Under the pieces are notes generated by a model. It saw only the letters and a program-made list of their open reading frames with translations, made no database searches and was not told the origin of the DNA. DNA of 31,876 nt from JAVBPB01 sp031549965 (GTDB lineage Bacteria; Bacillota; Clostridia; Lachnospirales; Lachnospiraceae), in contig JAVBPB010000028.1 of NCBI GenBank assembly GCA_031549965.1, positions 1-31,876 on the forward strand, written 5' to 3'. The position numbers were made by a program, and so were the translations under genes. Shown piece by piece: positions 1 to 7,107 of this stretch; position 1 is the first letter of the stretch; the number at the start of each line of letters is the position of its first letter.

Positions 1-472
1 AATCAATAATGTTTAAATTTGTATCATAAAAATTGGCGCAAAGAGGTGTAGCATCAAGCATAATTTTTGCTCGCTCTTCCGCTTCTTTTATTACAAGCTC
101 CTGTTCCTTCTTCACGCTGATATCCCTTGATATTCCCAAAATCCCAATAATTTCGCCGTTTATAATAAGCGGTGTTTTAATAGTTTCTACAAATTTCGTT
201 GTGCCGTTGGGATATGTTATCAGTTCTTCTATAGATTCAGTTTTATTGTTTTCCATCACTCGTCTGTCTGCTTCTATAAAAAGTGCTGCCATTTCAGCGT
301 CAATTTTAAATACTTCTGCATCTGTTTTGCCGATCAAATCATCTTCGTTGCAACCAGCAAATTTTTCAAAAGCATGATTGCAGCCGATATAGACGCTGTT
401 TTTGTCCTTGTAAAAAATCAAATCTGGAATGGTATCTCTAATCATTTTTAATATATCGCTATTTTTTGACAC
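1..472 (-). CDS. PAS-domain sensory protein, 5' part only
   Basis: The minus strand reads through the left edge as a PAS domain: after a short N-terminus comes IRDTIPDLIFYKDKN, then a core with NHAFEKF, GKTDAEVF and a PAC-type end GEIIGILGISRDIS. A coiled linker with EEAEERAKI-like helix character follows, and then what looks like a second PAS domain beginning DATPLCANFYD. Such tandem PAS inputs usually sit in front of histidine kinase, GGDEF or sigma-54 activator outputs; the output domain is outside the window, so the function stays open. I choose the GTG at 472-470 because AGAGGTG lies 6 bases upstream. The first 14 bases overlap the end of the transposase relic at 459-716. About 157 residues are visible. 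Confidence 0.75.
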   Translation of the reverse strand, partial: MSKNSDILKMIRDTIPDLIFYKDKNSVYIGCNHAFEKFAGCNEDDLIGKTDAEVFKIDAEMAALFIEADRRVMENNKTESIEELITYPNGTTKFVETIKTPLIINGEIIGILGISRDISVKKEQELVIKEAEERAKIMLDATPLCANFYDTNLNIID

Positions 473-716
473 AATATACACCTCTTTTTAATTTACTTTT
501 CTTTTCTTCATTAATTTTGAACTCTACATTTTGATCAGCTATTTTTACCTCAATAATTTCTGATATATATTTGCCCTTTAATATTCCATCTACTTTTTTC
601 TTTAAATACTCTTTTTCTTTTGATATACGTGATTTCGGATTATTTATTTTTTCATTTAACTTCATTAATTCTAATTCTGTTTTAGCTATGTTGTCATTCA
701 ATTCTTTTGCTGACCA
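459..716 (-). pseudogene. Transposase remnant, C-terminal-side fragment (IS1634/IS4-like)
   Basis: An open frame of about 86 codons has no good start; it could begin at a TTG at 701 but is open back to a stop just beyond 716. The protein is lysine/glutamate rich and helical (KTELELMKLNEKINNP, then LKKKVDGILKGKYISEII). This resembles the helical stretch between catalytic residues in IS1634-type DDE transposases. A second fragment of the same kind of transposase lies at 1005-1229 on the same strand, so the two are probably remains of one gene split by the 717-1004 sequence. Assignment rests on remembered family patterns and is moderate for the family and good for the non-functional state. Confidence 0.45.
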
Positions 717-982
717 TTATATAAAGACTGATTAAAGGTTAATATCCCAAATTCCCTAAAATTATAGCGTGGTATTAAATCTCAATATCAAAATTTCATT
801 AATTCTTCTAAGTAGATTATCTGAAGGTACCACAAGATTGTATATATCTATATATGGACTTAAAATTAATTTTTGTTATCTTTCTAACATAATAAGCACC
901 GCCTAAATTTGATACTCTTATTATATCAAAAAAACATTATAAATGCTTGAACTTTTTTAAGATTTATAATGTTTTTTTAGAA
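717..982. other. Gene-free stretch between two transposase relics
   Basis: No coding frame is supported here. The stretch is very AT-rich and contains the perfect inverted repeat at 928-978. It separates the two transposase fragments and ends at an insertion-sequence-like terminus, so it may itself be a small inserted, MITE-like element or the remains of one. Confidence 0.3.
928..978. repeat. Perfect 17-bp inverted repeat, 17-base loop
   Basis: AAAAAAACATTATAAAT (928-944) is the exact reverse complement of ATTTATAATGTTTTTTT (962-978). The stem has almost no G or C and each arm ends in a run of A or T, so it could act as a weak bidirectional terminator, or be part of a MITE because it lies directly beside the IS-like end at 983-1004. 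Confidence 0.7.
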
Positions 983-1004
983 AAGGACTTTTTCAGTGGC
1001 TTCC
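983..1004 (-). repeat. Insertion-sequence-like terminus, left copy
   Basis: Read on the minus strand this is GGAAGCCACTGAAAAA followed by GTCCTT. It matches 21 of 22 bases of 31737-31758, in inverted orientation. It lies exactly where the transposase reading at 1005-1229 breaks off, which marks an insertion or deletion boundary. Terminal sequences of this type occur at ends of Firmicute insertion sequences; I suspect the IS1182 family but cannot confirm that. Confidence 0.6.
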
Positions 1005-1229
1005 TAAGACAAAGTTAATCTTTTTAAGACCTAAAAAATCCATGTCAAACAGAAGCTTTTTAACGGTTGAAACATCACTTATATTTTCGGGTATTTTTCT
1101 ATAATACACTGGCAACATGGATTCTTCACCAAAAACCATTGCTAAATTGATTTGCGGCAAACTTTCTAAATCCTAATTGAGACCGTATTTAATCTGTTCA
1201 ATTGTTTCAGAATAAAGGGACTTTAACCC
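1005..1229 (-). pseudogene. Transposase remnant, central catalytic part (IS1634/IS4-like)
   Basis: The minus strand translates to a typical DDE core segment: YSETIEQIKYGLN, an in-frame stop (TAG), DLESLPQINLAMVFGEES, then LPVYYRKIPENISDVSTVKK and LFDMDFLGLKKINFVL. The pattern around PQINLA, FGEES and LPVYYR is characteristic of IS1634-type transposases. The stop replaces what is normally Arg or Lys, and the frame is cut off at the IS-like end at 1004, so the gene is dead. The continuation is probably the fragment at 459-716. Confidence 0.75.
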
Positions 1230-1239
1230 TTAAGATTAC

Positions 1240-1252
1240 GCCCATGCTGGGC
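1240..1252. repeat. Small GC hairpin GCCC/GGGC
   Basis: GCCC-ATGCT-GGGC forms a short hairpin between the transposase relic and the lysS terminator. Another small stem, AAGGG/CCCTT, lies at 1215-1231, giving three hairpins in a row. Function unknown. Confidence 0.3.
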
Positions 1253-1257
1253 ACATC

Positions 1258-1299
1258 AAAAAGAGGATATCTTCTAAATTTCTTTAGAAAATATCCTCT
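1258..1299 (-). terminator. Rho-independent terminator of the greA-lysS operon
   Basis: AGAGGATAT (1262-1270) and TTCTAAA (1272-1278) pair with TTTAGAA (1283-1289) and ATATCCTCT (1291-1299): a 16-bp stem with one mismatch. On the minus strand it is followed directly by five T residues (1262-1258). It lies about 130 bases after the lysS stop and is correctly oriented for that operon. Confidence 0.75.
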
Positions 1300-1429
1300 A
1301 AGTAGTGCTTCTCTATTTTGTTTGTCTTCTCAGTAAAATTGTAAATCTTTGTACACTCTTTCATTTGACTATGTCAAAAAGTGGTCAACTGACTATACAA
1401 TGCCTTGCAAACCCGCATAAACACTGGGT

Positions 1430-2920
1430 TTATTTATCTAAAGTCTTCATCGTCGGAAAAAGAAGTACATCCCTTATAGCCGATGAATCTGTCAACAACA
1501 TAACAAACCTATCAATACCAATTCCAATTCCCCCTGTAGGAGGCATTCCATACTCTAAAGCAGTCAAGAAATCTTCATCAACTGTATTAGCTTCTTCATC
1601 TCCCGCAGCTCTTAGTGCTTCTTGAGCCTCAAAACGCACTCTTTGATCCAAAGGATCATTTAATTCTGAGAATGCATTTGCAATTTCTCTTTTATAAATA
1701 AATAACTCAAATCTTTCAGTAAAGTTAGGATCTTCTGGCTTTCTCTTAGCAAGAGGAGAAATCTCTACCGGATGATCCATTATAAATGTTGGCTGAATAA
1801 GTTTTTCTTCAACATATTCTTCAAAGAATAAATTAATAATATCGCCTTTTTTGTGTCTGGCTTCAAATTGAATGTGATGCTCTTTTGCCAAAGCCTTGGC
1901 ATCTTCTTCTGATTGTACATTATTAAAGTCAATATCAGCGTACTTCTTAATTGCATCAACCATTGTAAGTCTTTCAAATGGTTTTCCTAAATCTATTTCT
2001 ATACCTTCATAAGTAATTTTATCCGTACCTAAAACCTTTACAGCAACAGTCTTAAATAAATCTTCAACTAAATCCATCATGCCAAAATAATCAGTGTATG
2101 CCTGATATAATTCAAGGAGAGTAAATTCAGGGTTATGTCTAATAGACAGTCCTTCATTTCTAAATACACGTCCAATTTCATAAACCCTTTCTAATCCACC
2201 AACTATTAATCTCTTTAAATATAACTCTAAAGAAATTCTAAGATGTAAATCCTGATCAAGGGCATTGTGATGTGTAAAGAAAGGTTTTGCCGCAGCTCCG
2301 CCTGCTTCTTTGGTAAGTACTGGGGTTTCAACTTCCAAAAATTCCTTGCCATCTAAATAGTTTCTGATTTCACGAACTATTTGTGATCTCTTTATGAATG
2401 TGTCTCTAACCTCTGGATTTACAATTAAGTCAATATATCTTTGTCTGTATCTTGTATCTGTATCTTTTAAACCATGAAATTTCTCTGGTAAAATTTGCAG
2501 ACTCTTTGATAATAAAATTATCTCGGTTGCTTTTACTGATACTTCACCTGTATGGGTTCTAAACACTTCTCCTGTAAGGCCTACAATATCACCAATATCA
2601 TATTTTTTAAATTCCGCATATGACTCATCACCAATCATATCACGTCTTACATATGATTGAACATTACCTTTCATATCCATTATATTGCAAAATGAAGCTT
2701 TTCCCATTATTCTTTTTGACATGATTCTTCCGGCAATCGATACAGTTTTTCCTTCAAATTCTTCAAATTTATTTAATATGTCTACAGTACCTGCTGTAAC
2801 ATTAAATTTCATGATTTGAAATGGGTCTTTTCCGCTTTCTTTTAATTCAGCTAATTTTGTTCTTCTAACCTTTAGTAACTCGTTTAAGTCCTGTTCTATA
2901 GCATTCTTTTCTTCTGCCAA
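1430..2920 (-). CDS. lysS: Lysyl-tRNA synthetase, class II
   Basis: Charges tRNA-Lys with lysine in the cytoplasm. The 496 residues have the normal bacterial LysS length and order: an N-terminal helix, an OB-fold anticodon-binding domain (about 55-160, with VSIAGRIMSKR and GDIVGLTGEVFRTHTGE), and the class II catalytic core. Motif 2 is visible as FRNEGLSIRHNPEFTLLE and motif 3 as GGIGIGIDRFVMLLT near residues 463-477. The lysine-site segment FLEVETPVLT is intact. The ATG at 2920 has AAGGAGAG 6 bases upstream. It lies 48 bases after greA, a common clostridial pairing, and probably shares the promoter at 3518-3547 and the terminator at 1258-1299. Confidence 0.98.
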   Translation of the reverse strand: MAEEKNAIEQDLNELLKVRRTKLAELKESGKDPFQIMKFNVTAGTVDILNKFEEFEGKTVSIAGRIMSKRIMGKASFCNIMDMKGNVQSYVRRDMIGDESYAEFKKYDIGDIVGLTGEVFRTHTGEVSVKATEIILLSKSLQILPEKFHGLKDTDTRYRQRYIDLIVNPEVRDTFIKRSQIVREIRNYLDGKEFLEVETPVLTKEAGGAAAKPFFTHHNALDQDLHLRISLELYLKRLIVGGLERVYEIGRVFRNEGLSIRHNPEFTLLELYQAYTDYFGMMDLVEDLFKTVAVKVLGTDKITYEGIEIDLGKPFERLTMVDAIKKYADIDFNNVQSEEDAKALAKEHHIQFEARHKKGDIINLFFEEYVEEKLIQPTFIMDHPVEISPLAKRKPEDPNFTERFELFIYKREIANAFSELNDPLDQRVRFEAQEALRAAGDEEANTVDEDFLTALEYGMPPTGGIGIGIDRFVMLLTDSSAIRDVLLFPTMKTLDK

Positions 2921-2968
2921 TTTTAATCTCTCCTTTATGTAGAATTTATTAGATTTTTTAATAAATTC

Positions 2969-3448
2969 CTAATTAGATCTTTGTATTTCCAAAATTTTAT
3001 ATTTTAGAACACCAGCCTGTGTTTCAACATCTACTACTGCACCAGCTTTTTTTCCAATTAAAGCTTTACCAACTGGTGATTCATTAGAAATCTTACCTTT
3101 TAAACTATTAGCTTCTGTAGAACCTACAATTTTATATTCAATTTCTTCATTGTATTCAATGTCTAAAAGTTTTACTTTACATCCAATATTAATTTTATCA
3201 AGGTCAACTTCATCTTCTACTACTACTTCTGCATTTTTAAGAATTTTATCTATTTCTTCGATTCTTGCTTCTATATCTCTTTGCTCGTCTTTTGCCGCAT
3301 CATATTCTGCATTTTCTGACAAGTCACCTTGTTCCCTTGCTTCTTTAATTTTTTGAGCTACTTCTTTTCTTTTTACTACTTTTAATTCTTGAAGCTCATC
3401 TTCTAATTGTTTTAAACCTTCATACGTTAAAATATTTTTCTTATCCAT
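2969..3448 (-). CDS. greA: Transcript cleavage factor GreA
   Basis: Rescues backtracked RNA polymerase by stimulating transcript cleavage. The 159 residues match the family length. The N-terminal antiparallel coiled coil carries the acidic tip in GDLSENAEYDAAKDEQ, and the C-terminal FKBP-like domain contains the usual NESPVGKALIGKKAG segment. It starts at ATG 3448, with GGGTG a few bases upstream, is the first gene of the greA-lysS unit, and has a strong promoter about 70 bases upstream. Confidence 0.98.
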   Translation of the reverse strand: MDKKNILTYEGLKQLEDELQELKVVKRKEVAQKIKEAREQGDLSENAEYDAAKDEQRDIEARIEEIDKILKNAEVVVEDEVDLDKINIGCKVKLLDIEYNEEIEYKIVGSTEANSLKGKISNESPVGKALIGKKAGAVVDVETQAGVLKYKILEIQRSN

Positions 3449-3517
3449 ATTTTACACCCTTTCCATATATTATAAACATGTGCTTTGTCTTCCCATAATT
3501 AAAGCATAACTCAAGGT

Positions 3518-3547
3518 ATTATAACTTAAAAACCTTGGTATTGTCAA
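3518..3547 (-). promoter_or_regulatory. Sigma-A promoter of greA-lysS, with overlapping dyad
   Basis: On the minus strand TTGACA (3547-3542) is followed after 18 bases by TATAAT (3523-3518), both perfect hexamers. The dyad CAAGGT/ACCTTG (3512-3517 and 3532-3537) flanks the -10 element and could be an operator or a transcript hairpin. Confidence 0.8.
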
Positions 3548-3591
3548 TATCTTCAACTATTTTTCTCAGGCTTTTCCAAATACCGATGATT

Positions 3592-4515
3592 TTATGTGCT
3601 TCTTCCAATTAATTTTAATTCTTTTAGCTTTAAAGCATATTTTATTTCTGCTTCTTTGAAGTCTTCTATACTACAATTATTGCTGCTTTCAAATATAAAA
3701 TTATTTAGGTTTTGGTTTTTTCTGATTAGGATGTCACTTAGTATATTATTGTCTATTATATTTTCCTCTGAATATATTCTTATGTCTTGTATAATTGTAA
3801 TATCTTTTCTTTTTGTTGCCAGATTTTTTATTCGATGTTTGTCTCCTATTATATCAAGGACTGTTGCCCCGGTTTCATAATAGTGATAGTTTTTATTTAT
3901 TTCAGTGCTTAAATCTATTATTAAATTGCTTTCTAATTTATTTTGAAGAGGAGGCTCGATTGTTTCTACAACCAGACCAGTGGAATTATATATGTTTTCA
4001 GTTATTTCTGTAAAATAATTTACCCTGTTGGTAATTATAGTCAAATAATTCAGGTGATCTATAAATCTTGTAATAACATAATTAACTTTTTCGTCTCCAG
4101 AATCTATTATAGCCATTTTTAAATATTTATAGTCAAGTGATTTCATGTATAAGATTTTTTCTACTATCTGTTCAAGCATTACATATTTAACAATTGTACT
4201 AATTTTTGAATCTATATTTATATATCTTTTAATTTCTTCTGGAAAGCACATGATGTATACCTGATATTTTTCAGAAATTTTTTCTACCAGCTTTTCTATA
4301 TACTCCTTAGTGCAGTTTTCTAACTGCTTTTCTTCTATGGGTAATATAATATTTTGTCCTTTTTCTCCTATATATTCAACCTTTTCTATGGCTACGGGGA
4401 GTTTTTTTAATATATAATTCCAATAATATTTTTGCGGTAATAATTTTACTAATGGATTAATTGGGGGTTGATTAAGATAGCCTTTAAATGATACAGTTAT
4501 AAACCCAGCTTCCAT
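3592..4515 (-). CDS. Conserved-looking protein of unknown function, Rossmann-like middle
   Basis: A 307-residue soluble protein that I do not recognise. There is no signal peptide or membrane segment. The middle (about 130-200) alternates strands and helices (KMAIIDSGDE, YLTIITNR, TGLVVETIEPP, NLIIDLS) like a nucleotide-binding Rossmann fold but lacks a clear glycine-rich loop. The C-terminus is charged and helical (EIKYALKLKELKLIG). The ATG at 4515 has AAAGGAG 5 bases upstream, so it is well expressed or at least properly initiated. It stands alone, upstream of greA in the same direction, with its own probable promoter. The base composition resembles its neighbours and there is no sign of decay. 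Confidence 0.7.
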   Translation of the reverse strand: MEAGFITVSFKGYLNQPPINPLVKLLPQKYYWNYILKKLPVAIEKVEYIGEKGQNIILPIEEKQLENCTKEYIEKLVEKISEKYQVYIMCFPEEIKRYINIDSKISTIVKYVMLEQIVEKILYMKSLDYKYLKMAIIDSGDEKVNYVITRFIDHLNYLTIITNRVNYFTEITENIYNSTGLVVETIEPPLQNKLESNLIIDLSTEINKNYHYYETGATVLDIIGDKHRIKNLATKRKDITIIQDIRIYSEENIIDNNILSDILIRKNQNLNNFIFESSNNCSIEDFKEAEIKYALKLKELKLIGRST

Positions 4516-4628
4516 ATTTACTCCTTTTGTTTATTTTTATATGTATATATAAATTTTTAAGTTATAGAACTAAAAATTGCCAAGCCTTTGTATTCTGATT
4601 TATATATTTACATGTTAATATTATGTAT

Positions 4629-4658
4629 TAGACAACTGGTAATTGTAAATGGTATAAT
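4629..4658 (+). promoter_or_regulatory. Sigma-A promoter for the Nudix gene
   Basis: TAGACA (4629-4634), 18-base spacer, TATAAT (4653-4658). It lies about 105 bases upstream of the Nudix ATG on the same strand. Confidence 0.6.
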
Positions 4659-4763
4659 ATTAAAAGAATTATTAGGTGTATACTTAAAGTTTTAAATTTG
4701 CAAGCAAAATAAAACTTATCATAACCATATAATTATAAATTAATATACTAAGAGGTGCTTAAA

Positions 4764-5330
4764 ATGGATTTTGAAAAAGAAATTTCTGATTTTATTCCAA
4801 GAAATAATCAAGAAGTTAATGATAAGAAAATTATCTTGGATTTTATAAATCAATTCCGCAATAATGTTTTATACCGTACCAATGAAATTGCACATATTAC
4901 CAGTTCAGGATTTATTATGAACCCTGAATTGAATAAGGTTTTGATGATTCATCATAATATTCGTAACGTCTGGGCATGGACTGGAGGACATGCTGATGGC
5001 GATTCAGATCTTTTGCACGTAGCCATAAAAGAAGCTAAGGAAGAAACGGGGGTTTTTAAAATTCGTCCACTATATGAACGAATTGCATCCATAGATATTT
5101 TACCGGTATTTGGACACGAGAAAAAAGGTAAGCATGTAAGTTCACATTTGCATTTATCAGTTGCCTACTTATTAATTTGTGATGAATGTCAGGAATTAAA
5201 AGTGAAACCTGATGAAAATACAGGTGTGGCTTGGTTTGAAACAAATAAATTTACCAATACATATTTTGATTCTTCGGATGTTTATCTTTATAATAAGCTT
5301 ATTAAAATGGCACTTGAGAGTGTTAAATGA
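4764..5330 (+). CDS. Nudix hydrolase
   Basis: A 188-residue pyrophosphohydrolase of the Nudix superfamily; substrate not predictable. The Nudix box begins at GGHADGDSDLLHVAIKEAKE and ends EETGV. The metal-binding E-x2-EE core is intact, while the usual RE pair is KE and the first Glu of the box is replaced by Asp/Ser, a common variant in NUDIX proteins related to isopentenyl-diphosphate isomerase/ADP-ribose hydrolases. A GTG lies 9 bases further upstream, but I choose the ATG at 4764 because AGAGGTG sits exactly 6 bases before it. Single-gene transcript between its promoter (4629-4658) and the hairpin at 5416-5443. Confidence 0.85.
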   Translation: MDFEKEISDFIPRNNQEVNDKKIILDFINQFRNNVLYRTNEIAHITSSGFIMNPELNKVLMIHHNIRNVWAWTGGHADGDSDLLHVAIKEAKEETGVFKIRPLYERIASIDILPVFGHEKKGKHVSSHLHLSVAYLLICDECQELKVKPDENTGVAWFETNKFTNTYFDSSDVYLYNKLIKMALESVK

Positions 5331-5415
5331 ATGAGTTATTGTTTAATAATTCCAATTGTTTTAAAGCATAAGAAAGTTAATTAGGTTTTCACTTTATATT
5401 AATTTTTATATGATA

Positions 5416-5443
5416 AAAGGCGGTACTTTTTAGCACCGTCTTT
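5416..5443 (+). terminator. Rho-independent terminator after the Nudix gene
   Basis: AAAGGCGGT (5416-5424) pairs with ACCGTCTTT (5435-5443) with one G-U pair. T-rich sequence follows; the mirror reading (AAAG...TTTT) makes it usable in both directions, which suits the convergent relic at 5457-5832. Confidence 0.7.
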
Positions 5444-5456
5444 AAACTTTCTAATT

Positions 5457-5832
5457 CTATTCAATTAATATTTTATTAATTTCTTCTTCTGATAAATTTG
5501 TCAATGCCCTAATTTGTTCCATTGTAAAACCTAAACTCTTAGCTGATTTAACCATTTCGTATTTTTCTTCCATTCTTCCTTCTATTTCCCCCTTTAATTC
5601 CCCTTGTCTTAATGCATATTGTATCTGCGATTCCCTATCTATTTCTGCCCTTTCTTATTTCTTTAATATCATTAAGATTTCCAATGGACTTAAGTACACT
5701 TTCTATAAATCCTTTTAAAGCTTCTTTAGATTCTTCGTTATACATAAATACTCTCTTAAAAGCAAAGTCATATTTTATATCAAATAATTCCTGTTCCAAA
5801 ACTTCATCAATATTTAAATTATTTTTTATCAA
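5457..5832 (-). pseudogene. Decayed Rpn-type PD-(D/E)XK nuclease gene
   Basis: The first 65 codons from ATG 5832 encode a typical start of a Rpn/PD-(D/E)XK family protein (DIKYDFAFKRVFMYNEE, then KGFIESVL). The frame ends at 5635. In another frame the downstream part gives the family's C-terminal end: AEIDRESQIQYALRQGELKG, then EGRMEEKYEMVKSAKSLG and LSEEEINKILIE, ending at 5457. About 180 central residues with the nuclease core are missing, so there is an internal deletion plus a frame change. An intact relative is present at 23562-24497. Confidence 0.8.
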
Positions 5833-5957
5833 ATCAAAACACCTTCTTTTTATTTTATCTTTTCTACTTTAATCATGTCACTTTTTATAATCTATTGCAA
5901 TAATTGTACATATTTTTCTTGCTTTATTATATTCTTCATATAGATTTATACTCTTAA

Positions 5958-6120
5958 TTATGTAATAGCTTTCACTATATTATACGCTTTATCAATAAAT
6001 GCATTCCAATCAATAATTTTAGAAAACAAGTTCTCTTTATAATTAGCAGTTTCCCTTAATGGTGCTGAATGTGTTGCAAAATCTGAAAAAGAAGCTCTGA
6101 TACATGAGTTTTTAGCCAGC
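5958..6120 (-). pseudogene. Short protein relic downstream of tRNA-Gln
   Basis: One minus frame is open for about 54 codons and protein-like in composition: IRASFSDFATHSAPLRETAN, then YKENLFSKIIDWNAFIDKAY and NIVKAIT before a stop. It has no start codon or ribosome site of its own and begins inside the terminator region of the tRNA. I take it as the C-terminal end of an unidentified lost gene. The rest of 5833-6121 shows nothing else I can support. Confidence 0.3.
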
Positions 6121-6121
6121 C

Positions 6122-6161
6122 AAAAAAGCACGCAAAATAGGCACTTCCTAAAGCAGTGCCT
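6122..6161 (-). terminator. Terminator of tRNA-Gln
   Basis: AGGCACT (6139-6145) and AGTGCCT (6155-6161) form a perfect 7-bp stem, 5 bases beyond the tRNA. On the minus strand a T-rich tract ending in six T residues (6127-6122) follows. Confidence 0.7.
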
Positions 6162-6165
6162 ACAA

Positions 6166-6237
6166 CTGGGCTACAAGGATTCGAACCTTGAGATGCTGGA
6201 GTCAGAGTCCAGTGCCTTACCGTTTGGCGATAGCCCA
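6166..6237 (-). tRNA. tRNA-Gln (anticodon CUG)
   Basis: A 72-base cloverleaf on the minus strand. The acceptor stem TGGGCTA/TAGCCCA pairs perfectly and the discriminator is G. The D arm is GCC-AAACGGTAA-GGC. The anticodon stem CTGGA/TCCAG encloses the loop CTCTGAC, so the anticodon is CTG, reading CAG. The T arm is CAAGG-TTCGAAT-CCTTG. CCA is not encoded. Preceded by the promoter at 6257-6285 and followed by a terminator, so it is a single-gene unit. Confidence 0.97.
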
Positions 6238-6256
6238 TTAACTCGTAACAAATTGT

Positions 6257-6285
6257 ATTATACAATAAAACCAAAAACTTTTCAA
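6257..6285 (-). promoter_or_regulatory. Sigma-A promoter of tRNA-Gln
   Basis: On the minus strand TTGAAA (6285-6280), 17-base spacer, TATAAT (6262-6257), then 19 bases to the tRNA 5' end. Confidence 0.75.
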
Positions 6286-6294
6286 TATATTTTT

Positions 6295-7086
6295 TTAAAA
6301 ATTTAAAAGTTTTGCTCCATTTAAATATAATATCTTATTTAATTCTTCCTTTGTAAACCCTAAACTATTAATAAAATCAAGTGTTTCCTTCTGACCGCCC
6401 CAAGGAGAATCTGTTGCAAACAGCATCTTATCTGTCCCATGATTTCTAACTATTCTAATAAATTGTTCATCTTTAATATGTCCAAAAGAATAACTAACAT
6501 CCATCAAAATATCTTTCCCTACAATTAGTTCTTCAACTTCATCCCATAAACCAAACCCACCTGTATGTGCCAATATAACTTTTCTACAATCAACTTCTTT
6601 TAACAAATTGACTACTCTCTTAGGAGTACAATGCACTACTTTAGGTAACCCTATATCAATTCCCCCGTGAACAACAACTATTAGGTCTAAAGAAACCGCA
6701 TATTCAATTAACCTTATCATCTTAACATCATCAACAAAAGTCTCCTGATAGTCTGGATGAAGCTTAATACCTTTTAAACCCATTTCACAAATCTGATCTA
6801 ATTCTTCTTTATAATTATTAGAATCTGGATGTATGCCGCCAAATGAAATTACTCCACCCATTCCATTAATCTCCTTGGCAAATTTATTCATTGAATTGAA
6901 TTGAGATGGCTTTGTTGCCACAGGCAAAACTACGGAATAATCTATATTTGATTTTTTCATAGATTCCTTTAATCCATTTAATGTTCCATCCGTAAATGCT
7001 TTTGTATTCCCTACCTGTTCTAAGTGTTCTATAGTTTTAACTGCAATATTCTCAGGAAAAATATGTGTATGAAAATCTATTATCAT
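6295..7086 (-). CDS. Amidohydrolase, metal-dependent TIM barrel (ACMSD/Amidohydro_2 type)
   Basis: A 263-residue cytoplasmic TIM-barrel hydrolase or decarboxylase-like enzyme of the amidohydrolase 2 family. Family hallmarks in order: the metal-binding HxH in IIDFHTHIFPE at the N-terminus, KGIKLHPDYQ in the middle, the metal-ligand His in VVHGGI, ILAHTGGF (His), and the terminal Asp in LFATDSPWGGQ. The family includes ACMSD, 4-oxalomesaconate hydratase and lactonase-like enzymes; the substrate cannot be told. It starts 21 bases after the CDF transporter gene and is probably co-transcribed with it, although no functional link is evident. GGATG precedes the ATG. Confidence 0.9.
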   Translation of the reverse strand: MIIDFHTHIFPENIAVKTIEHLEQVGNTKAFTDGTLNGLKESMKKSNIDYSVVLPVATKPSQFNSMNKFAKEINGMGGVISFGGIHPDSNNYKEELDQICEMGLKGIKLHPDYQETFVDDVKMIRLIEYAVSLDLIVVVHGGIDIGLPKVVHCTPKRVVNLLKEVDCRKVILAHTGGFGLWDEVEELIVGKDILMDVSYSFGHIKDEQFIRIVRNHGTDKMLFATDSPWGGQKETLDFINSLGFTKEELNKILYLNGAKLLNF

Positions 7087-7107
7087 TAATACATCCGATC
7101 CTTTTTA

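Noticed and set aside
33..377. Plus-strand frame of 114 codons at the left edge
   Set aside because: It is the complement of a clear PAS domain; its Ser/Ile/Phe-rich product has no family features.
1305..1625. Plus-strand frame of 106 codons
   Set aside because: It is antisense to the C-terminal motif 3 part of lysS.
6056..6274. Minus-strand frame of 72 codons
   Set aside because: It runs through the tRNA-Gln gene and its terminator.
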